64,000 bases of DNA, taken from contig JAHRFX010000075.1 of NCBI GenBank assembly GCA_019084405.1, forward strand, positions 3,457-67,456. The letters run 5' to 3'. The translations under genes were made by a program, and so were the position numbers. Below, in pieces: positions 39,598 through 49,230 of this stretch; position 1 is the stretch's first letter; each line of letters starts with the position of its first letter. Origin of the DNA: Methanobacterium sp. Lineage in GTDB: Archaea > Methanobacteriota > Methanobacteria > Methanobacteriales > Methanobacteriaceae. The notes under the pieces are model-generated. The model was not told the origin of the DNA. It saw nothing but the letters and a program-made list of their open reading frames with translations, and did not search any database.

Positions 39598-40281
39598 ATG
39601 ATTTTATTACTTTTTGATATTGATAAAACCCTGATTGATCGTTCGGAGTGCCATCATCGTGCATTCCGTCATGCCTTCCATGAAGTCTTTGAGAAGGATG
39701 CAGATATTGATATTATCAATTACCATGGTAAAACCGACCCCCAAATCGCCTGTGAAGTTTTAAAAAAAGAGGGCCTGGCTGAAAATTTTATAAAAAAGAA
39801 ATTAGAGGAATTTAAAGAGGTATTATCCTCTTATTTTATTTTGAATGTTAAATATGACCACATTGTGGTGCTGGATGGAGTAAGGGATCTGATAGTTGAA
39901 CTGGAAAGTCAGGGCATGTTATTAGGTTTAATCACCGGTAACCTGGAATCAATTGCCCGGGCTAAACTCAAACACGTGGGCCTGGATAAATATTTCAAAT
40001 TAGGGGGTTTTGGAAGTGATAACTACCACCGGCCATATCTGGTATCTACTGCCATAAAAAGAGCCAGCCTGGAATATGATTTTAGAGGCAATAATTCCCA
40101 TGTTTTTGTGATTGGAGATACCCCCTGGGATATAAAGGCTGGTATGGAAAACAAAACCCGTACCATCGGAGTATCCACAGGAATATATTCTCCCCGGGAA
40201 TTAAAAGATGCCGGGGCTGATTTTGTGCTGGATAGCTTAAAATATAAGAAAGAATTTATGGGATTTTTAAAGTCAAGGTAA
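39598..40281 (+). CDS. HAD-superfamily hydrolase (phosphoglycolate phosphatase-like)
   Basis: The 227-residue product shows HAD motif I FDIDKTLID (near 6-14), motif II GLITGN (near 117), and motif IV VIGDTPWDIKAG (near 178). A helical cap is inserted after motif I, as in phosphoglycolate phosphatase-like enzymes. Substrate unknown. It lies 18 bp after the deaminase gene and probably shares its transcript; its stop is only 7 bp from the convergent tfrA stop. Confidence 0.85.
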   Translation: MILLLFDIDKTLIDRSECHHRAFRHAFHEVFEKDADIDIINYHGKTDPQIACEVLKKEGLAENFIKKKLEEFKEVLSSYFILNVKYDHIVVLDGVRDLIVELESQGMLLGLITGNLESIARAKLKHVGLDKYFKLGGFGSDNYHRPYLVSTAIKRASLEYDFRGNNSHVFVIGDTPWDIKAGMENKTRTIGVSTGIYSPRELKDAGADFVLDSLKYKKEFMGFLKSR

Positions 40282-40288
40282 CTATTTT

Positions 40289-41938
40289 TTAACGGTTAGT
40301 AAAACTGAATCCCTTATTTTTATTAAAGATTATGCTCTTTTTACAATCAGTCCTCGTTTGCGGGAAGTCTTCACGGAAATGGGAACCCCTGCTTTCTTTA
40401 CGAAGCAAAGCCGATTTAGTGACTAATTTAGCTATTTGCACCATGTTTTCTGCTTCCAGGGCCTGCTGCAGGTAAACATTATAGCAGGACCCATCTGGAA
40501 CATTCATACGCTTCAGGCGAGTTTCCAGATTATTTAAAACTTTGAGGGCATTTTTTAAGCCGTCTTCATTTCGTATAATGGCCACCTGCTCCCACATAGT
40601 AGCTTGCAGTTCCTTTTTAATCTGATGAGGAGGGATGTCCCCTTCTTTCTGGATTTCATTTAAATGGTTTTTAATTTGGTTAACATGATTAAGATCCAGT
40701 TTAAGGGAGGATTTTGAGGCATTTAAAGCAGCAGCTTTCCCTGCTCTTTTACCAAACACCTGAGTATCTGCCAGAGCATTTCCCCCTAAGCGGTTAGCGC
40801 CGTGTATTCCTCCGCATACCTCTCCCGCGGCAAATAGATTGGATATTGTGCTTCTTCCCCATTTATCAATCTTAATTCCACCCATGAAGTGGTGGGCGGT
40901 GGGGGCAACTTCCATGGGTTCTTTACGTATATCCACTCCCACATCTAAGAATTGGAGTAGCATGGTCTCCAGTTTCTCCAGGATGATTTTTGCAGGAAGT
41001 TGGGTTACATCCAGATAAACTCCTCCATTTTCAGTACCCCTTCCTTCCCGGATTTCATTGTAAATAGCCCGGGCCACTACATCCCTGGTGGCCAGTTCCA
41101 TCCTATCATCATAGTTTCCCATGAAGCGTTCTTTTTTGTTGTTGAGTAAAATCCCACCTTCACCCCGTACCGCTTCAGTGACCAGCACCCCCTTACGTGA
41201 TTCAGGAAATACCATTCCTGTGGGGTGAAATTGGACCTGTTCCATATCTATTAAATCTGCCCCTGCATTCCAGGCCAGAGCGAACCCATCCCCCCCTTTT
41301 TGCATGGTGTTGGAGGTTACCGGATAAATCTGCCCCGCCCCCCCGGTGGCCAGTATGGTGGACCTGGCTTTGAATATGATTAATTTAGAATCCTTTAAAG
41401 AAAGACCCACCGCACCCTGCACTTTGCTCTGGGCATCATCCAGTAAGAGGGAAATTACCATTATTTCATCTAAGGTGGAGATTTCCCTGCGATATATCTC
41501 CTCCTTAAGGGCAGTTATAATTTCATGACCGGTCCGGTCTCCTTGAAAACAGGTACGACGAAAAGTCTGCCCCCCAAATGGCCTTTGATCCAGTTCACCT
41601 GATTCCTGACGATCAAAAAGAGCCCCATAGTTTTCAAGATCTACCAGACGCTCTGGAGACTCATCCACTAAAATACGGGCCAGTTCAGGATTATTGAGGT
41701 ATCCTCCTCCCTGGAGTGTATCCTGGTAGTGAATATCCAGGTTATCATCACAGTCCACAAAGGCAAAGGCAGCATTATATCCACCTTCAGCCATTCCAGT
41801 GCACCCTGATTTGAATGATAATCCCTTAGAAATTATTAAAGGTTCTAAATTATGGTCTGAGACTTCTATGGCAGCTCTGCATCCAGCCCCTCCCGACCCA
41901 ATAATCAGCACATCACATTCATATATTTTGCTTTCCAT
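40289..41938 (-). CDS. tfrA: Thiol:fumarate reductase subunit A (FAD-binding)
   Basis: TfrA reduces fumarate with coenzymes M and B, giving succinate and the heterodisulfide. The 549-residue product has an N-terminal FAD motif IIGSGGAGCRAA (near 11-22), the succinate-site motif FHPTGMVF, the family stretch RDVVARAI near 285 and a C-terminal flavoprotein domain. The order of length and motifs fits the Methanobacteriales TfrA; L-aspartate oxidase and sdhA are alternatives. TfrB, the iron-sulfur subunit, is not in the window. The 40-bp upstream palindrome GGTGGCCACC may be an operator. Confidence 0.87.
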   Translation of the reverse strand: MESKIYECDVLIIGSGGAGCRAAIEVSDHNLEPLIISKGLSFKSGCTGMAEGGYNAAFAFVDCDDNLDIHYQDTLQGGGYLNNPELARILVDESPERLVDLENYGALFDRQESGELDQRPFGGQTFRRTCFQGDRTGHEIITALKEEIYRREISTLDEIMVISLLLDDAQSKVQGAVGLSLKDSKLIIFKARSTILATGGAGQIYPVTSNTMQKGGDGFALAWNAGADLIDMEQVQFHPTGMVFPESRKGVLVTEAVRGEGGILLNNKKERFMGNYDDRMELATRDVVARAIYNEIREGRGTENGGVYLDVTQLPAKIILEKLETMLLQFLDVGVDIRKEPMEVAPTAHHFMGGIKIDKWGRSTISNLFAAGEVCGGIHGANRLGGNALADTQVFGKRAGKAAALNASKSSLKLDLNHVNQIKNHLNEIQKEGDIPPHQIKKELQATMWEQVAIIRNEDGLKNALKVLNNLETRLKRMNVPDGSCYNVYLQQALEAENMVQIAKLVTKSALLRKESRGSHFREDFPQTRTDCKKSIIFNKNKGFSFTNR

Positions 41939-42235
41939 GTTTTGATAATTGATGATAGTGGGTATTTAAATTTGTGATAGGTGGCCACCCTGAAAACCTG
42001 ACTTAATTTTAAAATATATGATATGAAAATCAATATAAAGATAATAAAGCCAATTAATGTTTTAGTGTAAGTTAAAAAAATAGTGCAAGGCATATTTTTT
42101 AGATTTAATTAAATAGTATTAGGGCATTATGAAACCTTTAAGTAATTATTTCAAGTTTTAATCCCTTAAATAAGAAATAATTCATTATAATCACGATAAT
42201 GATTCTAAAATTAAAATCCAGTGCGAGGGTGGAAA
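41939..42235. other. Divergent promoter region with a short palindrome
   Basis: GGTGGCCACC, a 10-bp perfect palindrome, lies at 41980-41989, about 50 bp from the tfrA start. On the minus strand a TTTAAATA (about 41965-41972) lies between it and the tfrA ATG and could be the TATA box. The rest is AT-rich. No gene, tRNA or longer repeat is seen. Confidence 0.35.
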
Positions 42236-43834
42236 TTGAACAAAAAAAAGATTATTAAACTTTCTAAAAAAGATTTTGAAAAAGCCTGGGTTGAAAGTGA
42301 AAAGCTTTTAAAAAAGCCCCACCATGACCAGCAGTACCCCCGATTGAGGCTTAGTACCGGGAAATCTCACCTTTTATACGACACCATAGGGGAGATAAGA
42401 CAGGCCTATTTAAGATTGGGTTTTAGTGAAATGGTAAACCCTGTTTTTATTGAAGAAGAGCATATATACAAACAGTTCGGACCAGAAGCTCCCGCAGTCC
42501 TGGACCGTTGTTTTTATTTAGCAGGGCTTCCCCGACCAGATATAGGATTGGGAATAGATAAAATAGAAAAGATTGAAAATCTGGGAGTGGAAGTGAATGA
42601 AGATCGTTTAAAAGATCTTCAAAATGTATTCCGAGGGTATAAAAAAGGGGAACTTTGTGGGGACGACCTGGTGCATGATGTTTCAGCTTCCCTGGAAGTG
42701 GGAGACGACACAGGCTTAAGGGTTCTGGAACGTGTTTTCCCGGAAATTCAGCAGTTGAAACCTGTGGCCGGTAGAACTACCCTCCGATCCCACATGACTT
42801 CAGGATGGTTCATCTCGCTTCAGAATATACATGATCGCTCCAAACTGCCTTTGAAATTATTCTCCATTGACCGGTGCTTTAGAAGAGAGCAAAAAGAAGA
42901 CTCCAGTCATTTAATGACCTATCATTCTGCTTCCTGTGTTGTTGTGGATGATGAAATTTCTCTGGATATGGGAAAAGCTGTATCTGAGAGTCTACTGGAA
43001 TATTTTGGGTTTTCCCAGTTCAAGTATCTTCCTGATGAGAAAAAATCCAAGTATTACCTCCCTGGAACCCAGACTGAGGTTTATGGTTTCCATCCCCTTC
43101 TTAAAGAGTGGGTGGAAATTGCTACCTTTGGTTTGTACTCACCACTGGCCCTTGCCCGGTATGGAATTGAAGAAGAAGTGATGAACCTGGGGGTGGGGGT
43201 AGAGCGTATGGCCATGGTACTGCATCAAGAAAAGGATATCAGGGAAATGGTTTACCCCCAAATATATCGAACATGGGAACTCACTGATCGGGACCTGGCC
43301 ACCATGCTTTCCATAAATTATTATCCTGCTACTACCGATGGTAAAAATCTCATGAACCTCATACTGGAGGTATGGCAACAAAACGCATCTGCATCATCCC
43401 CCTGTGAATTTCCCGTATTTTCAGGGAAATTTTTAGGTAAAAATATCCAGGTGACTGCTGTGGAGGTCGAAGAAAACACCAGATTACTGGGACCCGCTGC
43501 CAAAAACCAGGTTTACATTTATCAGGGAAATATATTGGGCATACCTCCTGAAGGACAGTTAGATAATCCTTTTATTAAAAAAGCGGTTGAAAAAGGGATA
43601 CCCACCAGGATAAGTTACATGGAATCACTGGCTGCTCAGGCGGCCTACCGCATAGAAGAAATGGTGGTGGGAAATATGAATGAGATTAAAGTAAGAAGCA
43701 CCATTGCCCGTTCTCTATCTGATATTAATCTACTGCTGGATGAGGTGGCTTTAAATTACATCACTGGTAACAACAAACAAATTGATATACGAGGCCCTAT
43801 CTTCTCCACCATAGAAGCCCGCCTGGAGAGATGA
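42236..43834 (+). CDS. pscS: O-phosphoseryl-tRNA(Cys) synthetase
   Basis: This class II synthetase (SepRS) charges tRNA-Cys with O-phosphoserine, which SepCysS then converts to Cys-tRNA; it is the archaeal indirect Cys route. The 532-residue product has NPVFIEEEHIYKQFGPEAP near residue 66, the motif 2 region IDRCFRREQKED near 218 and LGVGVERMAMVLHQ near 320 as motif 3. The GTG at 42221 precedes a GAGGGTGG; TTG at 42236 with that ribosome binding site is the better start. SepCysS (pscS partner) is not in the window. Confidence 0.95.
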   Translation: MNKKKIIKLSKKDFEKAWVESEKLLKKPHHDQQYPRLRLSTGKSHLLYDTIGEIRQAYLRLGFSEMVNPVFIEEEHIYKQFGPEAPAVLDRCFYLAGLPRPDIGLGIDKIEKIENLGVEVNEDRLKDLQNVFRGYKKGELCGDDLVHDVSASLEVGDDTGLRVLERVFPEIQQLKPVAGRTTLRSHMTSGWFISLQNIHDRSKLPLKLFSIDRCFRREQKEDSSHLMTYHSASCVVVDDEISLDMGKAVSESLLEYFGFSQFKYLPDEKKSKYYLPGTQTEVYGFHPLLKEWVEIATFGLYSPLALARYGIEEEVMNLGVGVERMAMVLHQEKDIREMVYPQIYRTWELTDRDLATMLSINYYPATTDGKNLMNLILEVWQQNASASSPCEFPVFSGKFLGKNIQVTAVEVEENTRLLGPAAKNQVYIYQGNILGIPPEGQLDNPFIKKAVEKGIPTRISYMESLAAQAAYRIEEMVVGNMNEIKVRSTIARSLSDINLLLDEVALNYITGNNKQIDIRGPIFSTIEARLER

Positions 43835-43906
43835 TTTAAATCAAAATTTTTTAAAAAATCAGGATTTTTAGATATTATCTAAAGTGAACTGGTCCTTAAA
43901 AAAAAG

Positions 43907-44003
43907 TATAGTGGATATCGATTTAAAAAATTCCTTCAATTAATATCACCTGAGGGGTCAATTAAATTAGTAGGTATACATACTTTAATATCAGTCCACT
44001 ATA
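43907..44003. repeat. 97-bp segment bounded by 9-bp inverted repeats
   Basis: TATAGTGGA (43907-43915) and TCCACTATA (43995-44003) are perfect inverted repeats at the two ends of a 97-bp non-coding stretch between pscS and ribK. Inside there is no obvious hairpin besides a short ATAT match next to the arms. No clear target-site duplication flanks it. It may be a miniature element, an RNA structure or a chance match. Confidence 0.35.
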
Positions 44004-44105
44004 TGATTATTTAAATAGGGATGGGGTAAAAGTATAATAATTTTAAAATTGGCAGATATATTCTCAAGGATTATTATGCTGTTTAAGAATTAAGAGGAAG
44101 CCATT

Positions 44106-44480
44106 ATGAAAATAAAAGGTCTTGTAACATCTGGATCACAAAAAGGCATGTATTTCATGTCACAGGAAGTATATTCCTCCCAGTTCAAAGAAATATTAGG
44201 TTTTGCTCCTTTTAAAGGAACTTTAAATATTTTAATTGATGAAAAAAATTTAGAAAATCTCCAGCCAGTTAAAGAACAACAAACCGTAATGATTAATGGT
44301 TCGGATAAATTTGGAGATGTTTTATTACTGAAAGCCCGTCTGGAAGATAAGATAGAAGGAGCTGTAATTTTTCCGGTTAAAACCCACCACCCGGAAGAAT
44401 TTTTAGAATTCATTGCCCAGGATAATCTTCGAAAAACCCTGCATCTGAGGGATGGAGATGAAGTAAGCCTTATTTTTTAA
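44106..44480 (+). CDS. ribK: CTP-dependent riboflavin kinase (archaeal)
   Basis: RibK phosphorylates riboflavin to FMN with CTP in archaea. The 124-residue product has the family marks GLVTSGSQKGMYFMS near residue 5, FKGTLNILID near 40 and LRDGDEVSLIF at the C-terminus, and is the usual small size. It lies 64 bp upstream of ribB, so both flavin genes form a likely pair. A GAGGAAGCC lies just upstream of the ATG. Confidence 0.93.
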   Translation: MKIKGLVTSGSQKGMYFMSQEVYSSQFKEILGFAPFKGTLNILIDEKNLENLQPVKEQQTVMINGSDKFGDVLLLKARLEDKIEGAVIFPVKTHHPEEFLEFIAQDNLRKTLHLRDGDEVSLIF

Positions 44481-44543
44481 TAAAAGAAATTTTATCCCTG
44501 AAATAGTCCCTTTATTTAATTTGAAAACTCATCAAGTGATTAT

Positions 44544-45221
44544 ATGATTCAAAAAGCATTAGAAGCCTTAAGAAACGGAGAAATAGTTTTAGTTTTTGAT
44601 AATGATAACCGGGAGCGGGAAACTGACATGATTGTCGCTGCTGAATTTATGACCAGTGCCCATATGACCCGTATCCGGAATGATGCCGGGGGTCTGGTAT
44701 GTGTACCTATTTCATCAGAACACTCTCAAAAATTAGGCATACCATTTATGACCGACATAATGGAAGTTGCTGCAGAAAAATATCCAGTTTTAAATGAATT
44801 GTCACCAACCGACATCCCTTACGATGAAAAGTCCGCCTTTTCCATTACCCTGAATCATCGGGAAACATTCACCGGTATTACCGATAATGATCGGGCTTTT
44901 ACCATCAAGGAACTTGCTAAGCTGTGTAAAAATGATAATCAGGAGGATTTAGGTAAATTATTCCGTGCACCGGGTCACGTGACTCTTCTCAGGGCGACAG
45001 AAGGACATGTACTTAAAAGAAAAGGGCACACCGAAATGAGCATTGCCCTCATGGAAATGGCCGGCCTCACCCCGGTGGCGGTTTGCTGTGAAATGATGGA
45101 TGATACTAATGGTGAATCTTTAAGTACTGCTGATGCCCAAAAATATGCCGAAAAAAATCAGATGGTATTTTTAAATGGGGATGACGTTATAGAATCTTAT
45201 AAGAAATATACAAAAGATTAG
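44544..45221 (+). CDS. ribB: 3,4-dihydroxy-2-butanone 4-phosphate synthase
   Basis: RibB converts ribulose 5-phosphate to the four-carbon unit of riboflavin. The 225-residue product has the acidic loop DNDNRERETDMIVAAEF near residue 20, FRAPGHVTLLRA near 145 and KRKGHTEMSIALMEMAG near 160, which hold the metal and active-site residues. There is no GTP cyclohydrolase II fusion, normal for archaea. It follows ribK by 63 bp. Confidence 0.94.
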   Translation: MIQKALEALRNGEIVLVFDNDNRERETDMIVAAEFMTSAHMTRIRNDAGGLVCVPISSEHSQKLGIPFMTDIMEVAAEKYPVLNELSPTDIPYDEKSAFSITLNHRETFTGITDNDRAFTIKELAKLCKNDNQEDLGKLFRAPGHVTLLRATEGHVLKRKGHTEMSIALMEMAGLTPVAVCCEMMDDTNGESLSTADAQKYAEKNQMVFLNGDDVIESYKKYTKD

Positions 45222-45328
45222 ATTGGTTATAATATCCCCCATATAATAAGCACACTTTTAAAGACTTACTGATCTGTTTAATTAAATAAAAAAATTATAA
45301 TTATGGAAATGATAAGAGGGATGGTATA

Positions 45329-46057
45329 ATGGAAAGGATTGGAACAGGTATAGAGGGATTAGACGAGGCATTGGGAGGTTTTCCAGCAGGAAGATCCGTT
45401 CTTATAACCGGAGACGCTGGCTGTGGGAAAACTATATTTGGTTTGAGGTTTGCCAAAAGCAGCTGTGATATGGGTTTTAGTACGGCTTATATTACTGCTG
45501 AAGAAGATTCCTATGATTTACATGTACAGGCTAATTCCTTTGGTTGGAATACCCAGGAATTGGAAGAAAAAGGAATGCTCACCTTTATTGAATTAACCGG
45601 GATCCGGGCCAGAATAACTGAAGCAGAAATCAGTATGGATATGGATCCCATGAAGGGTAATTTCACCAAAATACTGCATGACATACCCCCTGAAACAGAA
45701 GTGGTAGTTATAGATAGTTTAGGAGGATATACTGCAAAGTTAACTCCTTATGATTTCCGTAATCAGTTTGATCTTTTGGTTTATGAATTAAAACAAAGGG
45801 GAATTACCTCTGTATTAATACTGGACTCGGCCACTTCCCATGAATTCAATGAGCTGGCCCTTTTTTCAGTTTATGGTGCTATAAAATTAGCCCGGCGGGA
45901 AAATCCTTACACCGGACGTAGGGAGAGAGTCATGGACATTATAAAAATGAGGAGCACCAAAACCCCCACCCAGTTTTTAGCCTATGGTATTGGCAGTAAT
46001 GGTATCGAGATACAAAATGATGGGGAAGATATCTTTGAAGGAGAAATAGAGGATTAA
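45329..46057 (+). CDS. KaiC-like RecA-superfamily ATPase, single domain
   Basis: The 242-residue product begins [19 protein letters not shown] and has Walker [14 protein letters not shown] (near 27-39) and Walker [10 protein letters not shown] (near 128-136). It has one KaiC-type domain; archaeal single-domain KaiC-like proteins are widespread and may act in signal or transcription control, but the role of this one is not known. It is 10 bp from the convergent gene. There is an acidic C-terminal tail. Confidence 0.83.
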   Translation: MERIGTGIEGLDEALGGFPAGRSVLITGDAGCGKTIFGLRFAKSSCDMGFSTAYITAEEDSYDLHVQANSFGWNTQELEEKGMLTFIELTGIRARITEAEISMDMDPMKGNFTKILHDIPPETEVVVIDSLGGYTAKLTPYDFRNQFDLLVYELKQRGITSVLILDSATSHEFNELALFSVYGAIKLARRENPYTGRRERVMDIIKMRSTKTPTQFLAYGIGSNGIEIQNDGEDIFEGEIED

Positions 46058-46067
46058 AATTATATTA

Positions 46068-47585
46068 TTAAAAAAAGTTTTCAATATCCCTAAAGGTGAA
46101 GTAGCCTCTAAATTCAGGGTTCTGGGCCATTATTAATATTTGATTAAGGTCCAGGTGTTCTTCAACTGTTTTAAGTGCTGAAATACAGAATTCCTCTAAT
46201 TTTATTTCCACCTCCGGGGTGGTGCCCCTTTCTTTCATTTTAACTTTAGGCATAGCCATTACCTGCTCGACCCCGGTATCTTTTTTAATATATTTTTTTA
46301 CCCGGTTGAAGATGTCCTGATTATAAACCCGGTTAAGAATTATTCCCGGAACTTTTATTCCCATTTTTTGTAAGAGTTTAACCTGAGACGCCACATCCAC
46401 TGCTGCAGTCTCTATTCCTCCTTTATTACATCCAGATACCATTATGACCGGAATATTCGCACCCCTGGCAATTTCTGCTCCGGAGTATGGTATTTTTTCA
46501 TTTAAAATACCGGTGAAAACCCCCATGACCCCTTCCACAATTACCAGATCAAATTGATCTTTTTTTAAATTTTCAAGAGTCGCAGGGAGCTCCATCCAGC
46601 CCAGATGCCCTATTTTTATGGAGGAATACTTCTCCATTTTTCCCTTGGTGAGGTAGAGTGCCGGTACGATGTCCCTGATATCCGGTCCCACCTTCAAGAT
46701 AGCTACTTTCAGTCCTTTTTTATAGAAAGCACCGCCCAGCCCGGTGGATATAAATGTTTTACCTGAATCAGATCCTGTGCTGGCAATCATTAAAGTAGGG
46801 GGTATCCTATCAGCATCTTTCTGGAATTTTTTCTGATTCATGACCTCCGGAGTAGTTTTAGATCGTTTTAATCCCGTTTCTATTCCAATTTCCTGTTTTA
46901 TCTTCTTTAATAATTCTTTATTAGCGTTATAAATGCCCTGCGTTTGTTTTTCGCTGGCCCCTAAAAATTCCAGGATGTTTTTAACTAGAGGAGGATTTTC
47001 ATCCAGAGATCCATGGAGCATGGTACCCACCACATTACCCTCGAGATTTTTTACTCCGGCAACTACTTCCTGAGGGTTATCCGAATAATTAACTCTTTTT
47101 ATTTCAGATTTTAAAATGGTTGAGCCTTCCCCTTCCAGCTGACCATAGGTATGGCAGTGGAATCCAGTTATGGTTTCTCCACATAGCCCCCGGGTTAGAA
47201 AAGATTCCTCAACAATGGTGGCCTCCACCCGATCATTACTTATCAGGGGACTGAAATTAACATCCAGAATTCCCAAACCTTTTTTTATGATGGGGCAGGG
47301 TGATCGGCGGCCGATATCTGTTTTATGGGCCAGTGCCTGAAAACCAGAACAAATACCCAGAATGAACTTACCCTCCTGATTCATCCGATGGATTTCCTCT
47401 CCCAGTTCCAGGGTCAGGCTTCCTGACTCCATGATGCTTCCCCCGGGTATTATAAGGCCATCTAATACTTTATGGGCTCTTTCGCCTTTAACCAATCCAT
47501 TGCCTTTAACCAGGTGGGTTGGTAAAAATCCGAAGTCTTCGAAAGCAGGAACCGCTCCTTTAACATATACCAGTCCGATTTTCAT
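46068..47585 (-). CDS. CobB/CobQ-like protein with amidotransferase before the P-loop domain
   Basis: The 505-residue product has two parts. Residues 1-220 form a glutamine amidotransferase: LDGLIIPGGSIMESGSL near 42, nucleophile motif LGICSGFQAL (Cys near 79) and GTMLHGSLDEN near 207, which supplies the His. Residues about 262-480 are a dethiobiotin-synthetase-like ATPase with P-loop IASTGSDSGKTFI near 269. CobB and CobQ have these domains in the opposite order. It may amidate a carboxylate on a tetrapyrrole or another acid; the substrate is unknown. No cobamide genes adjoin it. Confidence 0.8.
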   Translation of the reverse strand: MKIGLVYVKGAVPAFEDFGFLPTHLVKGNGLVKGERAHKVLDGLIIPGGSIMESGSLTLELGEEIHRMNQEGKFILGICSGFQALAHKTDIGRRSPCPIIKKGLGILDVNFSPLISNDRVEATIVEESFLTRGLCGETITGFHCHTYGQLEGEGSTILKSEIKRVNYSDNPQEVVAGVKNLEGNVVGTMLHGSLDENPPLVKNILEFLGASEKQTQGIYNANKELLKKIKQEIGIETGLKRSKTTPEVMNQKKFQKDADRIPPTLMIASTGSDSGKTFISTGLGGAFYKKGLKVAILKVGPDIRDIVPALYLTKGKMEKYSSIKIGHLGWMELPATLENLKKDQFDLVIVEGVMGVFTGILNEKIPYSGAEIARGANIPVIMVSGCNKGGIETAAVDVASQVKLLQKMGIKVPGIILNRVYNQDIFNRVKKYIKKDTGVEQVMAMPKVKMKERGTTPEVEIKLEEFCISALKTVEEHLDLNQILIMAQNPEFRGYFTFRDIENFF

Positions 47586-47648
47586 ATTTAACCCTTGATT
47601 AGTCCGGTGGATATTATAAAAAAATAGTAGGGAATTTTAAGACTCAGG

Positions 47649-49031
47649 TTATTTATTTAAATTTTCAAATGCATCCATGGCCTGTATAATCTTTGCATCT
47701 TCCAGTGGTTTGCCCTGCATTTGCAGTCCCACCGGTACTCCCTTTACTTCTCCTGCTTTGAGGCTGCCAGCAGGTATACCTGCCAGATTAGCCATAACCG
47801 TCAGCACATCATAAGCATACATTTCCAGAGGTTCCAGAGTGCTTCCCACCTTATGTGGTAGTTTGGGTACAGTGGGACCCACCAGTAAATCCACATCCTT
47901 CAAGAGCCGTGTTACTTCTTTTCTAATTAAAGAACGGGCCTGTAGGGCTTTTTTATAGTATTTCCCACTGAATTCTTTCTGGGATATGTAGGATCCCATG
48001 TGAATTCTACGGAGTACTTCCTCCCCACACACCTCTTCTATTTTGGAACCATATTTTCGGCCATCGTACTTACGGGTGGCAGAGAACAACTCCACATAGT
48101 TTATCAGGTAGTAAGTAGGTAGGCACAAATCTATGTAGTCGAAGCTTAATTCCACTACTTCAGCCCCCATCTCCTGCATTTGATCAATGGATTTTTCAAT
48201 AATTTTAACTATAGGTCTATCAGTGACCTCCTGAAATTGTTTTACTATACCCAGCTTCATTCCTTTTAGTGTTTCTTTTGCATTTTCCCCTACCAGGTTA
48301 CTAAAAGGGGGTACCTCCCACTCCATGGAAGTGCACTCCTGAGGATCCAATCCCGCGATACTCTCCAGCATAAGTGCAATTCCAGATGTATCTCCAGCAA
48401 AAGGTCCTATTTGATCCAGGCTCATGGCCAGATCCAGTAGTCCCTGCCTGGAAACAGCACCATATGTGGGTTTAAATCCAATTACTCCACAATGAGAAGC
48501 AGGATTACGAATAGAACCCCCAGTATCTGATCCCAGGGCCAGGTCACACATGCCCGCGGCAATAGCAGCAGCACTCCCCCCACTTGATCCGCCGGGTATT
48601 AATCCTGGCGCAGCCGGGTTGTTGGTAGGACCATAATAGGAACTTTCAGTAGAGCTACCAGCAGCAAATTCATCCATGTTGGTCATTCCAATTATTATAC
48701 CATCTTCTGCTTTTATCCTTTTTACAACAGTGGCATCATAGCTCCCCAGATAGTTTTCTAGAGTAGGAGATGCCGCAGATATGGTAAAATCCTCCACATT
48801 AATATTGCTTTTAATACCAATAACCAGTCCGGCCAGTTTTCCAACTTCTTCCCCATTTTTAAGACGCTCGTCGATTTCAAGGGCTTTTTTTTGGGCCTGT
48901 TCCTTATTAATTTCCAAAAAAGCATTGATCTGAGGGTTTTTCTTCTCAATTATCTCTGAAAATCTTTCCACATTTTCCCGGGCAGTGAATTCCTGATTTT
49001 TTATTAATTCTGATTTTTCCAGAATATTCAT
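47649..49031 (-). CDS. gatA: Glutamyl/aspartyl-tRNA amidotransferase subunit A
   Basis: GatA releases ammonia from Gln or Asn to turn Glu-tRNA(Gln) or Asp-tRNA(Asn) into the amide. The 460-residue product has the amidase signature: catalytic Lys in VIGIKSNI near residue 71, PGGSSGGSAAAIAAG with cis-Ser near 143-157 and SDTGGSIRNPA with nucleophile Ser near 168. In these archaea GatCAB mainly makes Asn-tRNA while GatDE makes Gln-tRNA. GatB and GatC are not in the window. The ribosome binding site AAGGTG precedes the ATG. Confidence 0.94.
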   Translation of the reverse strand: MNILEKSELIKNQEFTARENVERFSEIIEKKNPQINAFLEINKEQAQKKALEIDERLKNGEEVGKLAGLVIGIKSNINVEDFTISAASPTLENYLGSYDATVVKRIKAEDGIIIGMTNMDEFAAGSSTESSYYGPTNNPAAPGLIPGGSSGGSAAAIAAGMCDLALGSDTGGSIRNPASHCGVIGFKPTYGAVSRQGLLDLAMSLDQIGPFAGDTSGIALMLESIAGLDPQECTSMEWEVPPFSNLVGENAKETLKGMKLGIVKQFQEVTDRPIVKIIEKSIDQMQEMGAEVVELSFDYIDLCLPTYYLINYVELFSATRKYDGRKYGSKIEEVCGEEVLRRIHMGSYISQKEFSGKYYKKALQARSLIRKEVTRLLKDVDLLVGPTVPKLPHKVGSTLEPLEMYAYDVLTVMANLAGIPAGSLKAGEVKGVPVGLQMQGKPLEDAKIIQAMDAFENLNK

Positions 49032-49230
49032 AATAACACCTTATAAACGTCCTTACTGAATTTTAAAGGTTATAATATCATATAAGATTCTTAAGACTAC
49101 TAAGTTGAATAATATGTTATACTTTTTCAAGATTATAAAAGGTTGCTAAGTAAGATAATTTACCATAGAACTTATAAAATAATTCTTATACTATGTATTT
49201 AATAATATGCTCATGAAGGATTTAAGTTAA

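Noticed and set aside
43835..44105. Riboswitch upstream of the ribK-ribB pair
   Set aside because: No FMN-type conserved core is seen, and that class is not expected in these archaea; only the 9-bp inverted ends are notable.
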